Positions 43,316 through 55,566 of a stretch of DNA of 64,000 nucleotides are shown piece by piece. The DNA comes from Holtermannia corniformis (Eukaryota; Basidiomycota; Tremellomycetes; Holtermanniales). How positions within the stretch are numbered: position 1 is the stretch's first letter; each line of letters starts with the position of its first letter. The stretch is from the NCBI GenBank assembly GCA_001599935.1, contig BCIJ01000043.1, positions 36,001 to 100,000 on the forward strand, given 5' to 3'. The notes under the pieces are model-generated. The model saw only the letters and a program-made list of their open reading frames with translations, was not told the DNA's origin and ran no database searches. The translations under genes and the position numbers were made by a program.

Positions 43316-45043
43316 CTAGGCAATCTCTGCCAGCCGATCACCGATGATTTTACACCCCCAGTGGGCGATGAGCGCATACAGGACGATGAGCTCGAGCAGC
43401 TCATAGCACAATTCTGTTGGCTTTGCGACGACGCCGCAGTCGCCGAGGTTGACGTCTTCTGGTGAATGGAGTTTGACGCTGCAACGTTAGCGTGACCACC
43501 TTGACCCGTCTACGCACAACCAAGAGCCTGCCCGAGATACGTTCGAGTTGAACGATAGCTGCTCCAGTTTGCCGTCCGGCCACTGAAGCGGGTACCCGCA
43601 CTGGGGATGGGTGTAGACCTATATGTCAGCTTGGCCAGGCCACAACGGCGTACTCTAAACGCCTTGGCAATCGCTGCCCCGCCCTCCTCAGGCGTCGCCG
43701 GCTCGACTGCATGCAGGTAGAAGCCGATCACAAAGAACACGACGTGTACCTGTTGTAGGATGAACGGGAGACGCGTGCGGAGGCCGCAGACCGTTGACGA
43801 TGGATCGAGCATGTACTGTTGTCAGTTGGGTCTGATACCGTCCACTCACTTTGGCCAGCAAATCGTTTCAAAGCGCCGCGACGCCGATCGCGAGGCTCCC
43901 AGGTCGCCAAGCCGCTGTAGCCTTGACAACGAGGATGAGGGTAGAGCGCCAAGCATCGGCGATCTCTTGCGGGAATGCCTGACCGAGCCCTTGGCGGTAC
44001 CAGTCGAGGTGCTGATCGAGTCCATCAACTGGCCGACCCCGCAACTGATGTCAGCGCGGTCGGCTATACGCGACCTACCCCTGCCTTTTGCTCCCCCGAG
44101 CTTCTTGCCGATCTGTAATCGGTTCCACCGCTTTATGGACCTTGCGCGGTCCCGGTGACGCCTCATCGTGCAGGCGCGATCTTGACCCGTTTAAGAGGGC
44201 AAAGCGTCGATGCAGCTCGCGGGGGCGGAGGATCGACCCGACTTGGTCGTCCAGGTGTTGCTCGATATACCGCTTGAACTCGTCGGACTAGGTCTCGATC
44301 TCGACAGCGGCGGGAAACTTGCCCGGCTCCGGCGCGGGTTGGGCGATGCGCCGGAGTAGCTCGATTCCAGCTTTCGAGTGCTGCTTGGTCGTCGCCAGGC
44401 TCGTTTCGGCGGTCGACGTAGTGGAGAGGTATAGGAGGTCCTTGGCCTCGTCGGTAACAGCATTCCATGCCTGACGTCAGCTCTATCGCACGGCTTTTAC
44501 TCACCTCGGGTACCGGGATGATCGGACCGTCGTCGGCAATCTTGTCTGACAGCTTGGCCGCCTTCAGCGCGGCTTGCACGATGTCGGTATTGAAGACTGC
44601 CAGGTCCTTACCACTAATCCCCGTCCCATCCGGGTGCATGAGCGTACTAGACGTCAGCTTTGCCAGTCAAGCAGGACTCACTGCACCACTCGCGTCGTCT
44701 CGCACGTCGCCCTCCCCCCAAGCAACTCGGCGAATCTTTCCACCATGATCGCCCCTACTGGCACTTTATTCTCCTCATCAATCTCTATCCCCCAGATCTC
44801 CGGCTTGAGCTCGCTATCCGCCTTGGTCGCGTCGTTTTTGGCATACCGGTCGAAGCCAAGGGTCTTCCTGAGCGTCATGCCGGTGCGCGCCGCCGGCCCG
44901 CCAGAGGTGTGCTCGTGATAGGCCTGCATCTTGGCCTCGAGCTCGGGCAGGTGGAGTGAGTGGTACTTGCGGTCGATCAGGGCTCTTGCCGGGTTGAACA
45001 GGACCTTGTCGGTCGAGTTATCGATGGGCAGTGATGAATCGAC
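43316..45043 (-). pseudogene. Cys-rich family member with an in-frame stop
   Basis: From about 45043 (first exon not resolved) the minus strand gives VDSSLPIDNSTDKVLFNPAR, ELKPEIWGIEIDEENKVPVG, FNTDIVQAALKAAKLSDKIA and QPAPEPGKFPAAVEIET, then TAG at 44288-44290. The same frame goes on with SDEFKRYIEQHLDDQVGSIL, so the stop looks premature. Downstream exons give YMLDPSSTVCGLRTRLPFIL, FYLHAVEPATPEEGGAAIAK, HPQCGYPLQWPDG, SRAGSCVKLHSPEDVNLGDC, LCYELLELIVLYALIAHWGC and GDRLAEIA before TAG at 43316. These match the gene at 49.7-51.5 kb block by block (conserved Cys, CYE, GCK). Either a recent nonsense mutation or two genes. Confidence 0.5.
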
Positions 45044-48000
45044 CTGAGCTGGTCAGTGGACCGTGCAATTAATCATGTATACCGTGCTGACGAGAGCGGT
45101 GAGTCTAGCTAGAACTATAGCCAGTCAGCGTGATGGCTTGAGCGCAGCTGAGTACATACATAGCAGCGCCGAACCAGCTACAGACGCGAGTGAAGACCGC
45201 GTCAGCTTTGTTCAAGGTGTGATCTGATCGTGTGCAGCGAGTGGGAGTTGGGCTATAACCCTAGCACGACCAATGCAGATAGTCTCCGCCGAGCCTGCGA
45301 TGGTATGTCTACTAGGGAAGACGCCGCTGTCACCGGCATTGGCCTGGGTGCAGCTGCCAATGACCAGATTCGCATTCCGACAGAAAGAGATGGGACATAC
45401 CCGGTAGGTCTGTTGAAACAGGACGCCGCGCGATGATGGGCTGGCTTCTGAGATACGCTTAGCTATGTGACCACAAGCATTGATCACTGCGACGACTAGG
45501 TCATCGAGTGCACTCGACGCTGATCACTCGCGTTGTGATTAGGATTCCGATCCGAGTTGATTAGGATTTCAGGCAAATGCCAGCTGGAACCAATTACAAA
45601 CAAATCGTAGTGCTGTCGTGCAAGGTGCTGTCGGGTGAAGTGATGCTCGAGATGTCACTGACGGATGCGTTGTACATCAGGGTCGCCAGCAACCGAGACC
45701 GTGACTCGTGCTAGCTGACACGATCAGTCTGATCAGGCCGTCCCATCCATCGAACGTCTGCGGACCTCGCCATGTGCTTCGGACGAGGTAGTCGAGCGTT
45801 TCCTGCCTGTCAGTGCACCTCGTCTCGCTCTCGTATGGTCAGTACAGCAGCTCATGTCCATGCAGACTGTTAATAGCTTCCAGGAGGATGGTGGCTGGCT
45901 CCGAGCAGGACGGACGATGGACTGGTGAGTCCTTTGATGTGCATTTGTCGGCCCGCACTCGCTGACACTCTGCAGCTCGTCGACATCACTCATACTCGCT
46001 GGCTGCATCATCTCGAGTAAGCGATAGGGCTAGCGAGCAGAATTCACCTGGTGCCGTAGTAAACTGGGAGGCGGCTAGCGTGTACGTCGCTGCGATACGC
46101 ACCTTGTAGCATAATCAAGCTTACGCGTCGCTCAGCTTTCGTCGATTATCCCTCAAGCCGTAGTCATGGTACGGGAGGTTACATCGCTTCAGAGGTATAC
46201 GTCTGCAACTACGGTAGCATCAAGGCCTGCACTGATCACGGTCACACTGTAGACTCGTTCACATCATGCACGACACTCCCTCGAACGCGATAGCAATCAA
46301 GATCACGGCTGTAAGAACAGCGGAGAAGGGCTACATTTGGGCACAGGTAAGTCCTTCAAGCTTCAGTCCGGATGAGGGCGCGGAGCCTGTATGGTCTGAG
46401 TACAGTTCGTCATCGTGACCTGTGCTTGCGATCATCACACGCTTTTGTGCCCACCGAGCCACTCGAGGACCCAACTCACCATCGAACAGCTGCATGTATC
46501 ACATTCGACTCGCAAAACTCAAAGGGCTGGCCCTTGACCGATACCAGCATGCATCCTGTCGGAACCTCGCCACATATGGAGAACCATAGTCTTGCGTCTA
46601 CCTTCGCCCTACAGCTATCAGGATGGTGACTGTGTGCGGGTGGTACGTCACGTCGCACCTCCCGCTCTCGTTGATCGATTCGCAGGCTTTCTCAGCCGGG
46701 CAACTGTCCTGGATACAGCTCTCCTCTACTTTGGGCCGTCCCGCGCCGTGTGTACTCTGTCAACGGTCCTCGACCAAGCCTGCAGCTGTCAGTCGAGGAC
46801 TGGTAGTCACCTCCGACACTTTCTGTGCCCGCCTACACAAGCTACCACCGAGTTCGATTGAGATGGCAGCACTGTACAACCTCTCGACTGTGACTGTGGC
46901 GATGACATCGCATGTACGTGCCCTTTGCTGACTGCCATGCGACTGACCACTGTAGCACTGTCTCGTCCATGCACCACGTCCCAGTTTTCTCGTGACCGAT
47001 CCGTCATGGTGCGTCCACTTTCAATTTGACCAGATGCATTTGATCGCCTCACGCGTATTTATCAATCGTCCCGATGACTATGATCACTGTCGCCTCTCAA
47101 CCCGTGGCGATCTTGAGTGTGCGTCGCGTCTGCCTGGGTCGTCATTCGTCCCTAACATCACCGAGGCTCCTGGCTCAGTCAGAAGTCAGAATCCTCTGGG
47201 CATGTGATCGCACACTGACCATGGGTGTACTCACTTGCCTCTCTGTCGATGACTGACGTCCTTCCGACTGGCTGACCACGGCTGACGAGAATGATGGCCT
47301 GTCTGAGCCCTCTGTCACCTCGAAGGCCAGGCTGCGCGTGCCCAATCGTCTTCATCGGGTGTCGCTGGCTTGGCGCTGGATCTCCTTGACGTGTGTGGTT
47401 GGGTCACTGTGATACTGACTGAATCACCCCGCAGTACAGGACCGAGCATCAAGACCGACCGTGTCGCGACCCTTGGCACGCGTTATCGGACGAGGACGCA
47501 TCAACCCCGCCGATTCACCCTACAGCAAGACGTCTCTTGGTCGCTTCTGATATCATTCAGCCACGCCGAACGCTGTCAATCTTTGGCAGTGCTTGCCCTC
47601 ATCTGCGATATGGCTGACTCGTCCCGGTATGACTACCTTGCTCCGGCCGACTTAGGCGCGGTTCTCGTAAGTCCCAGATATGCATTACTGATCGCAATGC
47701 CACTGCTGACACTGCGCAGGGACTCAACACAACCAAGCTGACTACGCAGCTGCCAGGATCCGGTAAAGTCTATGATTGGTCAGTGATTTGCGACGGACCT
47801 CACATCTGCTGACGCGTTACGTAGCTGATGTCACTCACACATCGTTGACCGACGTCTCCGAGCAGGACTGGACACCGTACAAGACTAACGGGCGAGTCTC
47901 GCTCATGAACTAAGAGGACGAGCGTAGCAGCTGTGACGAGTAGGCCAAGTTTAAAAGTCGTTTCTGTTAGTGTACATCAACTCGCTTCGTAGCCTGGACA

Positions 48001-48929
48001 TCTGGATGTCCTACACCGGCTTACAGCAGCGCCAGAATCGTAGCAAGAGTGAAAGAGCGAGCGTCGCTCGTCTCGCGGTTGTGTTGCGGTCGCAATCTGC
48101 CACACGCGACAAGTCTAATCAACCTTGAAATGATTAGCCATGGTTTGTAATCGATTGGGAGACAGCCCGTGCTCCATCTCAGCCGCCCATATCGTCGTTG
48201 AACAACCTCCCATGCAACAATCAAGGCGTCTGAAGCGTCGAACACACCGCAGTGATGGGCGAGATGGCTCGCCGGGTGGTAGCAGTCGTGTGCGTGAGCG
48301 CGGCGGTCTCTGTCATGACTGACAGCGGACAGATCCTGTAACACTGCAACATCAGCGACCGGCAGAGCCCACGTAGTCGGCTCTGAGCAATGCAAGCGAC
48401 GCACTGGGTCACGATGAGCAGCTGTCGCGGCCGGCGTAGGGTGTGCATCGGCGTGATACCTTTGCACGGCGAGGGCGTTCGACTACGTCTGTGCACACAC
48501 ATGACATTGGCTCGACTGGCTGACCACCATCATATATACAGACGCTCAGCGACCCACTCTGCTAGCGTGAACGGTGCGACATCCTAGTACGCTCACACTC
48601 GTCGCCCTTCACCTTTGTATGGTCACCTTCCCCTCGGCCACTAGCGGCCTTTGCTGGCTGACGACGGGCTGTAAGACGGGCGGTTGATGGTCACGGCTGT
48701 GATTGGGAGACGACGATGGGCAGAGCTGTCCGACTAGGCGTGAGTATTGTTCGTCGAGCTGCGAGGATTCGCTGATCTTGCTGACAACGATGCCAAGGCC
48801 CCGACCGCATCGCACCTAGTGGTGGACAAGTCCCCGACGTCAAGTGACCCGCCCAGGCTTGTATTTTACAGTTCAACCGACTCGGACCGACCTTTCGAGT
48901 CCACCGTTCCGCGCTGTTCGGGTCAAGGG
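45044..48929. other. 3.9-kb region without a confident gene
   Basis: I see many short exon-like pieces with good donors and CTGAC...CAG acceptors on the plus strand (for example around 45838-46019, 46265-46345 and 46860-47260), but they do not join into a protein I can defend. 45538-45570 holds two copies of attaggatt. 48085-48165 resembles it weakly (taatcaacc, gattagccatgg, tttgtaatcgattggg). The region may be decayed orphan genes. Confidence 0.4.
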
Positions 48930-49155
48930 ATCCGTGAGTCTTCTCTTCGGCTGCGTCCTATCTCCGTGCTGCCAAGCATACGCTGACTCTGCAGAAACCC
49001 TCCGACCTGCTCTTTCAAGTAGCCGCGTCACTACCTCGCCCCGCCGATCAGCACGCCATCGTCCGCGCGGCGCGCCGTCTGCTCGTCTCATAAGCTCGAC
49101 TTGACACCGTCTTCCACCCACTCGTCTTGACCTCGCTCGCTACCCTGCATGGTGA
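48930..49155 (+). repeat. Duplicated exon-intron segment, copy A
   Basis: A stretch with an intron and the following exon (aaaccctccgacctgc at 48995, later gccgatcagcacgcc and gcgcgccgtctgc) is repeated with about 75-80% identity by eye at 52735-52955. The intron positions match (donor gtgagtcttctc versus gtgaggcttctc). It marks two members of an unidentified gene or element. Confidence 0.55.
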
Positions 49156-49663
49156 GTGTGCTTGTCAGCCCAGTACCCCTGCTGACCGCTACCAGGTACT
49201 TTTGGCATTGACGTACCCTCCTAACGTGCCATCGTCAGCTGCTCAAGTCTGCGCGCCCGATACACCCTCGCAAGGCGTCGAGATGGCGCTCACTGCTCGC
49301 AACAACCCGAGCTCAAAGCATCGCTGCTTACAGCCTGTGCGTGTGATCGACAGTATGCGAGCCGAGCTGACCTTTCTCGCATAGGCCTGGCGTCCGTCGC
49401 TGCCTGCTGGTCCTGTCCTGCTCCAACACCGAGGTACAGTGCATGTGCGAATCCGGGTGAGTCGTCCTTCTTTCAACCCTTCGCGCGGGTGTCGCTCGTT
49501 ATACACCGGGCTAAATTGAAGCACGCGCGGGTCACCGTCTGACTGCTACATCCACGTTCAAGCTGACGGCACAGCAGCGTCAAGCGAGCCCGACCTCCAC
49601 AACCCCTTTACCTCGCGTCCTCGACCAGCCGCTTCACCCACCGCCCTGTCCAACACTCGAAGT
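49156..49663. other. Spacer with exon-like fragments
   Basis: Short plus-strand pieces with splice signals follow repeat copy A and lead into the zinc-finger gene. They may be its 5' exons but cannot be joined confidently. Confidence 0.35.
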
Positions 49664-51524
49664 GTGTCAGACGTTTCGCCAGCGCGTCCCCACCCCGACT
49701 ACCGCTCAGCCATCAACACTCAGTCACGCTTGTACGACCGAGCTTGCAAAGAAACGGCTAGCCACGCCTTGTTTGGCGGGAAGCCGATCAAGCTTGAGGC
49801 GAGCCTGTTGTGCTGGTCGATCGACATCGTCTCGAATGCTTTGCCCGAGCGTTCGTCATTTTTGGAGCTGCCGCCGAGACTGGCGGGGTCCGCGGGCAAC
49901 TTGACGCGAGCCACATCGAAGCCGCTCAGAGTGTCGGGTGCCTTGTCGAGCGCTGTCAGTAGCGGATGGGGACCCTATCCACGATCAGCAGTGCTCCCAT
50001 ACAGCTACCGAGGCCAAGGCAGTTCTGGTCGACGGTCTGCTGAGTGCCCTGCACGTAGGTACGCTGGATCCGACTTTCCGAGGTGGTTTCGAGTACTGAC
50101 CCTTGCCAGTGGCACGTCTGTCCTGATCGAGCACGTTCACGAATCCCTGCGCGGTACCGATGTGGCCTACCTGCCCGAGTTCCAGTCGCTCGTATGCTTT
50201 CACAGCGACTGTCGCTCGGGCGTCATGCCCTCTGAAAGCGCCTTTCAGAAACACAACAGGCTGAAGCACGGCCGCCCGCTTGTGTTCTCACGAGTCTCTG
50301 TCGACCTGCGCTTGCACGCGGGTTTACCAGTGATCCCGTCGTACCTGCCCTTGGTCGATGGGTATGTCTGTGACTGCGGTGTGGTCACCACCTCGTCCGA
50401 CACGGCGCAGCGGCACCGTGGTCTTAAGCACGCCGTTCGCTCCTCGGTGTTGCAGACCCTCTACAATACCGCCCAGCTCGCGGGTAACCTGGGCTCCAAG
50501 GGCGTCCGCTTCCCCGTCGAGGCGGCCGACAACCAAGCAGCCGTAGCCACGGACGTCGAGAGCATCAAGGCCGTCGCTCAGTTTGCTGTTGACAGCCTGG
50601 GCGGGAGACGCAGATTTGACGGGTGCGGCAACCGACCTGTCCTGACCTGGAGAGATTGTCAGGACAATGTCAGCGGACGCCGATCCAACGTGCCGCCTCT
50701 ATCAACTGGACATTTCCGCTGAGGCAACGTCAAGATCAAATTTCGTATCGCTCCTACGACTCCATTGGCATCGCTGGCCCTGGCGTCATGACGCCGGCGC
50801 GCCAGGGCGCCGCAAGCGTCCTGCACATGTTCAAAGGAGATGCTGCCAGATAAGCCGGAGTGACGTCAAGGTGAGCCCACACTCGATGATTGCGCTGAAG
50901 CGTGTCAGTGCATGCATCATTTTACGCGGCGGCGTCGTTGTCCCGCTGGACATTCCAAGGTGGGTTGGCACGCCCAGACCCGGCTGACGAGCAGTATGTT
51001 ACGTGGCCTTCCAGTTACTCGATGGCGCTTCGACCGCTCCTTACGCTCATCCAGGCAAAGGTCGCCCTGATCTGCCAGGTCGTCACATTCGCAATGCACA
51101 AAATCGAGCCGGTCACGCGGGACGAGGGTCTCAAGCTGATCACATCGGCTTACTCGGTGAGCCCACGTTATCATGACCCCGCTGACGACTAGGTGTGCCC
51201 GTACCCACTCTGCGGCAAACCACTCGTCAGATCCAACGGGGCACCGTGCGAGGTGACGACCAACACGCACCATTCCCGCGCAGGCGGGTACATGTGAGTC
51301 GACGCTCGCCCGACACTGCTGACTTTAGCATGCACCTCATGCTGCCAAACGACGAGAACATTGGCAAATGTATCGTCAGCATGGAGAAGCAGGTGACCTG
51401 CTACGAGACGACTGAGAGCAGTGGGACGTACGCCGACAAAGTCCACAAAGGGTGCAAAGACCTCGGGCATAGGCATGGGACGGGAGGCTGGGACGGCAAG
51501 TCGATCATGCTCAGACGCAGCTAA
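49664..51524 (+). CDS. OrsD-like C2H2 and Cys-rich protein, mobile-element-like
   Basis: The proposed start at 49664 is uncertain. After a low-complexity first part comes LPEFQSLVCFHSDCRSGV, with paired Cys and, 20 residues on, HNRLKHG, then LVDGYVCDCGVVTTSSDTAQ followed by RHRGLKH. These are two C2H2 fingers as in OrsD-type (PF12013) proteins. Later exons, including a probable 51-nt microexon (CMHHFTRRRRCPAGHSK), give YVTWPSSYSMALRPLLTLIQ, FAMHKIEPVTRDEGLKLITS, CPYPLCGKPLVRSNGAPCEV, SRAGGYIMHLMLPNDENIGK, CYETTESSGTYADKV, HKGCKDLG and stop TAA at 51524. Intron removal near 51490 could extend it into FKELMAKLVCVLQ and beyond. The Cys/His core equals that at 43.3-45 kb. Function unknown; DNA binding is likely. 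Confidence 0.5.
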
Positions 51525-52734
51525 CAACGCAGCGTTCAAGGAGCTCATGGCCAAGCTTGTGTGCGTTCTCCAAGGTGAGCCTGTCGAGCCCGACGAGGCT
51601 GACGATCAGCGCCGCGCTAGATCCCTTCGTCAAGACCAATCAACTGCTCCGCAACTTGACAATGATCGTCGCCATCGAACGATCCAGCATCAACCATGTC
51701 AGCGCTCATAGATACGCCATTAGAGATGATCCCAGTTACTATGGTCCCCTTGACTGTAGCCTGATTCATGTGGCGGGATACCGGCGTTCTTTCAAGGGCA
51801 ACGCGTCTCATCCACCAAGGGAGCGTCACCTAGCTCTCATCGTCCGAAGCCTCGCCATAGCCGCGGGTGTACCGGGTTTGATAGTACAACGCTGCAGAGT
51901 GTCGATGGATAAAATGCCGTTGAATAGGGTGAAGTGGTTGCTCGACGGGTTTTGCCTGGAATCTCGCACCGTCAGTTGAAGAACCACCCAGTAGAGTCCA
52001 TCCATCCATGACACAAGACACTCGTCCCAAACGTCTCGTACGACTACAATGCGCGCCCAGCATCGAGGAGCCGGATGTGGTTGTGGACGGCACTGTGAGT
52101 GACAGCAGTCGCCGACGTCGGTACGGTGATCTGTGCTGCGGTTGACGGCTGCAGGTCCCTTTGAACTTCGACGTCAAGCCGGCAAGATCGATTGGATAGC
52201 TCATCATTGGCTCTCATGCCAGCAGAGCAAGGGAACTCTAGAACGAGGTAGGTCGCTCAAGGCAGGCGTTGCGGCAGTACGCCCGTGTCTGTGCACGTCT
52301 CCGGATTCGACTGGCACACTCTCACGGCGGAGACGCGGATGGCTGACTCGTAGCAGGGACAGATGCTCACCAACTCGACTCGGCTAGCTACTCGATACGA
52401 CGCTCAGTTCCTCCCACATTCGTCCATCGCCCCTTTCCATGTCCGGCCGCTTTGACTCGACAATGCCACCGTGCTCGCTGCAATCAGCTGGAGATCACGT
52501 AGGCCATGGCCGCAACTTGGCGGACGCAGCTTGGTGTACGCAACTGGGCGGGTGTCCCGTGGTCACCCCTCGGCGTGAGTCAGCTGCTGTACCGTTTGCT
52601 CGATGGGCTTGCTGATCTCTGCTCGCAGACCACGACGGCTACGGCGACTCGGTATCTTCTCGCCGTATGCCTCGGCTCGGAATCGACCAGCCAAAGAGAT
52701 GCCAAGCGACTCGTACGACGGCACTGATCTCATC
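51525..52734. other. 3' flank of the zinc-finger gene, no confident gene
   Basis: 51547-51710 may hold further exons of the preceding gene (FKELMAKLVCVLQ, then SAALDPFVKTNQLLRNLTMI). The rest, to 52734, shows nothing I can support. Confidence 0.35.
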
Positions 52735-52955
52735 CCGAGTCTGCCAGGTGAGGCTTCTCCGGCTGAGCTCTTGCGCGTCGCCGAGTACCTACTGACTCTA
52801 CAGAAAACCTCCGACCTGCCCTTATCGGTAGCGGCGTCATTGCTTCGCGCCGATCAGCACGCCTTTGCGCGACGCGCCGTCTGCCATCTCAAGAGCTCGA
52901 CTCGAGCTTTCTCTCGCCCATTGTCGCCCACACTGCTCGCTACTCTTCACGTTGG
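52735..52955 (+). repeat. Duplicated exon-intron segment, copy B
   Basis: Counterpart of copy A: donor gtgaggcttctccggctg, acceptor ctgactctacag, exon aaaacctccgacctgccc, then gccgatcagcacgcc and gacgcgccgtctgcc. It reads AASLLRADQHAFARRAVCHL in one frame. Confidence 0.55.
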
Positions 52956-54240
52956 TACCTCGCCTGTCGATACCATCACTGACAGCGATAGGTCACTCGA
53001 CAGCACGACAGCCTCTGCCTTCCTGCTCTGCATTCACCATCGCAAGAGACGGCGCGCCGCTTGTGCAGCTCCCGGATCGTAGCGTCTGGGTCGTTCCAGG
53101 TGCGTCACCGTCAACCCCCCACGCCCGCATCGTTAGCCGTGGACTGGCTAAAATGAAGCATGCGCTTGGGGTTATCGTTGCTGCTCCCGTCACTCTTGCT
53201 GACCCTCGCCAGCGCCTTTGCTCACAACGTTCAAGACCCGCCCGATCGATCCGTCACGATCATCCGCTCTTCGTCACCCGTGCTTGCGTCATTTTGCGGC
53301 TCTGTCCAGGCCGGGCTTGCACCAAGCACGAGCGCCATTTCCCGCCAAGGTGAGTCGCACTTGTCATTTTGCATCTCGCGCCGATGGCCGATGCTTGGGC
53401 AGTGAGCCACACCCGCGCTTTCACCGTGTGTTGCTGATCTGAATGTACTAGCTGTGTGTGATGCCGTCGTGTGGTAATCCCCTGGTCGACAAGGACGGCA
53501 GACGCCACCCGGGTGCAGCAACGTCAGCCGGGCAACGCTTAGTGAGTGCTTTGAGGGATCAGATCAGGCCTGCCTTGCTGACGATCGGTTAGCCGCCGCT
53601 ACCACCTGCCGCTCAACACGAACCTGGGCGTGTGCCGTTTTACTGCACACCGATGCCCAAGTCAGTCATTTCCCACCGCAGTGATCGCGCTGACGAGTTG
53701 CCAGTCCGCCTCGTAGCTGGCAAGATGTTTGAAACCGTTCGTGTCGCAAGGTGAGTGTCTTCCCACGCGCTTCTACACAGTATGGCTGACGATCCAGTTT
53801 CTGTTCACACAGGACGAATTCTCCTGCAGCTTGCGCATGCTGTTCGTCACGATACTTCAAGCTACCGCAACGTTTGCAAGTGCGGGCGCCATTTTACACC
53901 AAGGTGAGCACTCTTCCGCGCGCGCTGTCAGCCGGATGCTGGCGCGTGCGTTGGTTGGGCTATGTCTGGCTACCACCCTTCAAGCTGACGGCTCATAGCG
54001 CATGCGTCGTTTTAAGCCAAGCTTCTGCCGAGCCCGCCTGTCTTTCGACCCGGCTCGGTTGAACACGTTGGAGGCGGAGTAAAGATGGTCACGTCCGCTG
54101 GCGGCTCGAAGGACTGCACCATCGCAATCCTTGATCGATCTGCTACTGTCCGGCTCTGGACACGCCAGGTGAGCTCATCGATGATTCATGCGTCCCGAGG
54201 CATGTCAGCTGAGCACCTACCTCTACAGTCACGCTCATCT
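52956..54240. other. Region of repeated short exons, no confident gene
   Basis: Two exon ends look alike: 53265-53365 (gggc then gagcgccatttcccgccaag before gtgagtcgc) and 53845-53915 (gcgggcgccattttacacca before aggtgagcac). This suggests internal duplication of a Cys/His-containing exon. I cannot assemble a protein. Confidence 0.35.
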
Positions 54241-55099
54241 GCTACCCTGTCTCGTTCTGCCCCTCCTTGACCGCCATCCGATCAACCTCGACCATCAGCA
54301 GCTACGTCGGCATCGATCACCCGTCAGTCCGAGCCGGCAACGCCGACTTGGCATCGCTCTCACGCTCATCCCCACATGACCTCCCACCTTGTCGACCCAA
54401 TCTTCAAGCCGGCATGACCCTCCGATCGATCCATCAGCCACAGTCACCGTCAGTGAGACTCTGTCTCTCACGCTCTCCCACCCCTCGTCTGACGAGCGGC
54501 ATCGCCATCCGCCAACCAGCATCGACAGCTGTGTCGCCGTCGACCCACAGTCAGTGCGAGAGCTCAACGCTAGCGCCGTTGACCCAGCACCAAAGCAGAC
54601 CAGCAACCAGTCTTCCAAGGCCGCGACCACCTCGTTCGCGCTCCGCTCAACCGTCTGCCCTCCCATCGCTCTCGCGCTCATCCTCACACGACCTCCCACA
54701 TTGTCGACCATCGGCATCCCGCTCTTCAAGCCGGCACCGATCCTTCGATCAATCCGCCGTCCTCCGCCAGGCCTAGTCGCCCGCTCAGCCCAACCTTTGG
54801 AGAGCCAAGCCCGCTCCCACCGAACGCCCATGTCAATCAATCTCCTTTCACCTCACACAAGGTCGTCGCTGCCTCGTCACGAGTCCCAGTCCACCTACCA
54901 TCCTCCAGTCATCGGCACCCTCTATCGTCCATCGAGTCCGAGATGGGGCTCAACGCTGCCCAATGGCAACCCAACGTCACCGTCTGGCCATGCTGACGTT
55001 GTCGCTCCCGCCTCGTCTCATCCCACGACCGTCCTCGTTGCGCTGCCTCATCTTCCGACGCCGTCGTCCATCGACCACCCGTCGACCTCGACCATCTCG

Positions 55100-55107
55100 T
55101 CACAAAC
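55100..55107. repeat. Target-site duplication, left
   Basis: tcacaaac, identical to 55567-55574 on the other side of the MITE. Confidence 0.9.
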
Positions 55108-55566
55108 CAAAGATGTTAGCCCGTCATCGGGCGGCTTACGGGTTACGGGATCGCCCGTAAATGACCTCCAGAGGCCTTACGGACTACGGGCGTTTTGACG
55201 GGTTTACGGGCTTTCCCGTAAATTACGGGCATTTCCCGTAAACCACCCGTAAACGCCCGTAAGATGCCTACCTTGGCCCGCAGCCTGGCAGTCAGCCAGC
55301 CATCAGCCAGCTGCCAGCTGCGCTGCCAGCCAGGCAGACTGTCAGGCTAACGGCTGAGTGGCGAATCCTTTATAATTAGTGCTGGTAAATGCCCATGAAT
55401 GCCCGTAAATGCCCGTAAATGCCTGCAAAGCTCAGTGATCCCTTTACGGGTTACGGGCCCCGTAAATAATTATGGGGTCTGCCCGTAAATTACGGGCGAC
55501 GGGGCCCGTAAATTGCCCGTAACATCTTACGTAATCAGATTTCCCGATGACGGGCTAACATCTTTG
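55108..55566. mobile_element. Non-autonomous hAT-type MITE, 459 bp
   Basis: The ends are perfect 24-bp inverted repeats: 55108-55131 begins caaagatgttagcccg and 55543-55566 is its exact reverse complement. The element is flanked on both sides by the 8-bp direct repeat tcacaaac (55100-55107 and 55567-55574), a target-site duplication. An 8-bp duplication and termini starting CA fit the hAT superfamily. The interior has no coding frame but is packed with cccgtaaa/tttacggg motifs in both orientations near the ends, as expected of subterminal transposase-binding repeats, including tandem copies of gcccgtaaat near 55400. Perfect repeats and duplication imply a recent insertion. The transposase must be supplied from elsewhere. 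Confidence 0.93.

Noticed and set aside
54389..55198. A 269-codon Ser/Pro-rich open frame
   Set aside because: It runs straight into the hAT MITE and its openness is explained by repeat composition; no conserved motif or start context supports it.
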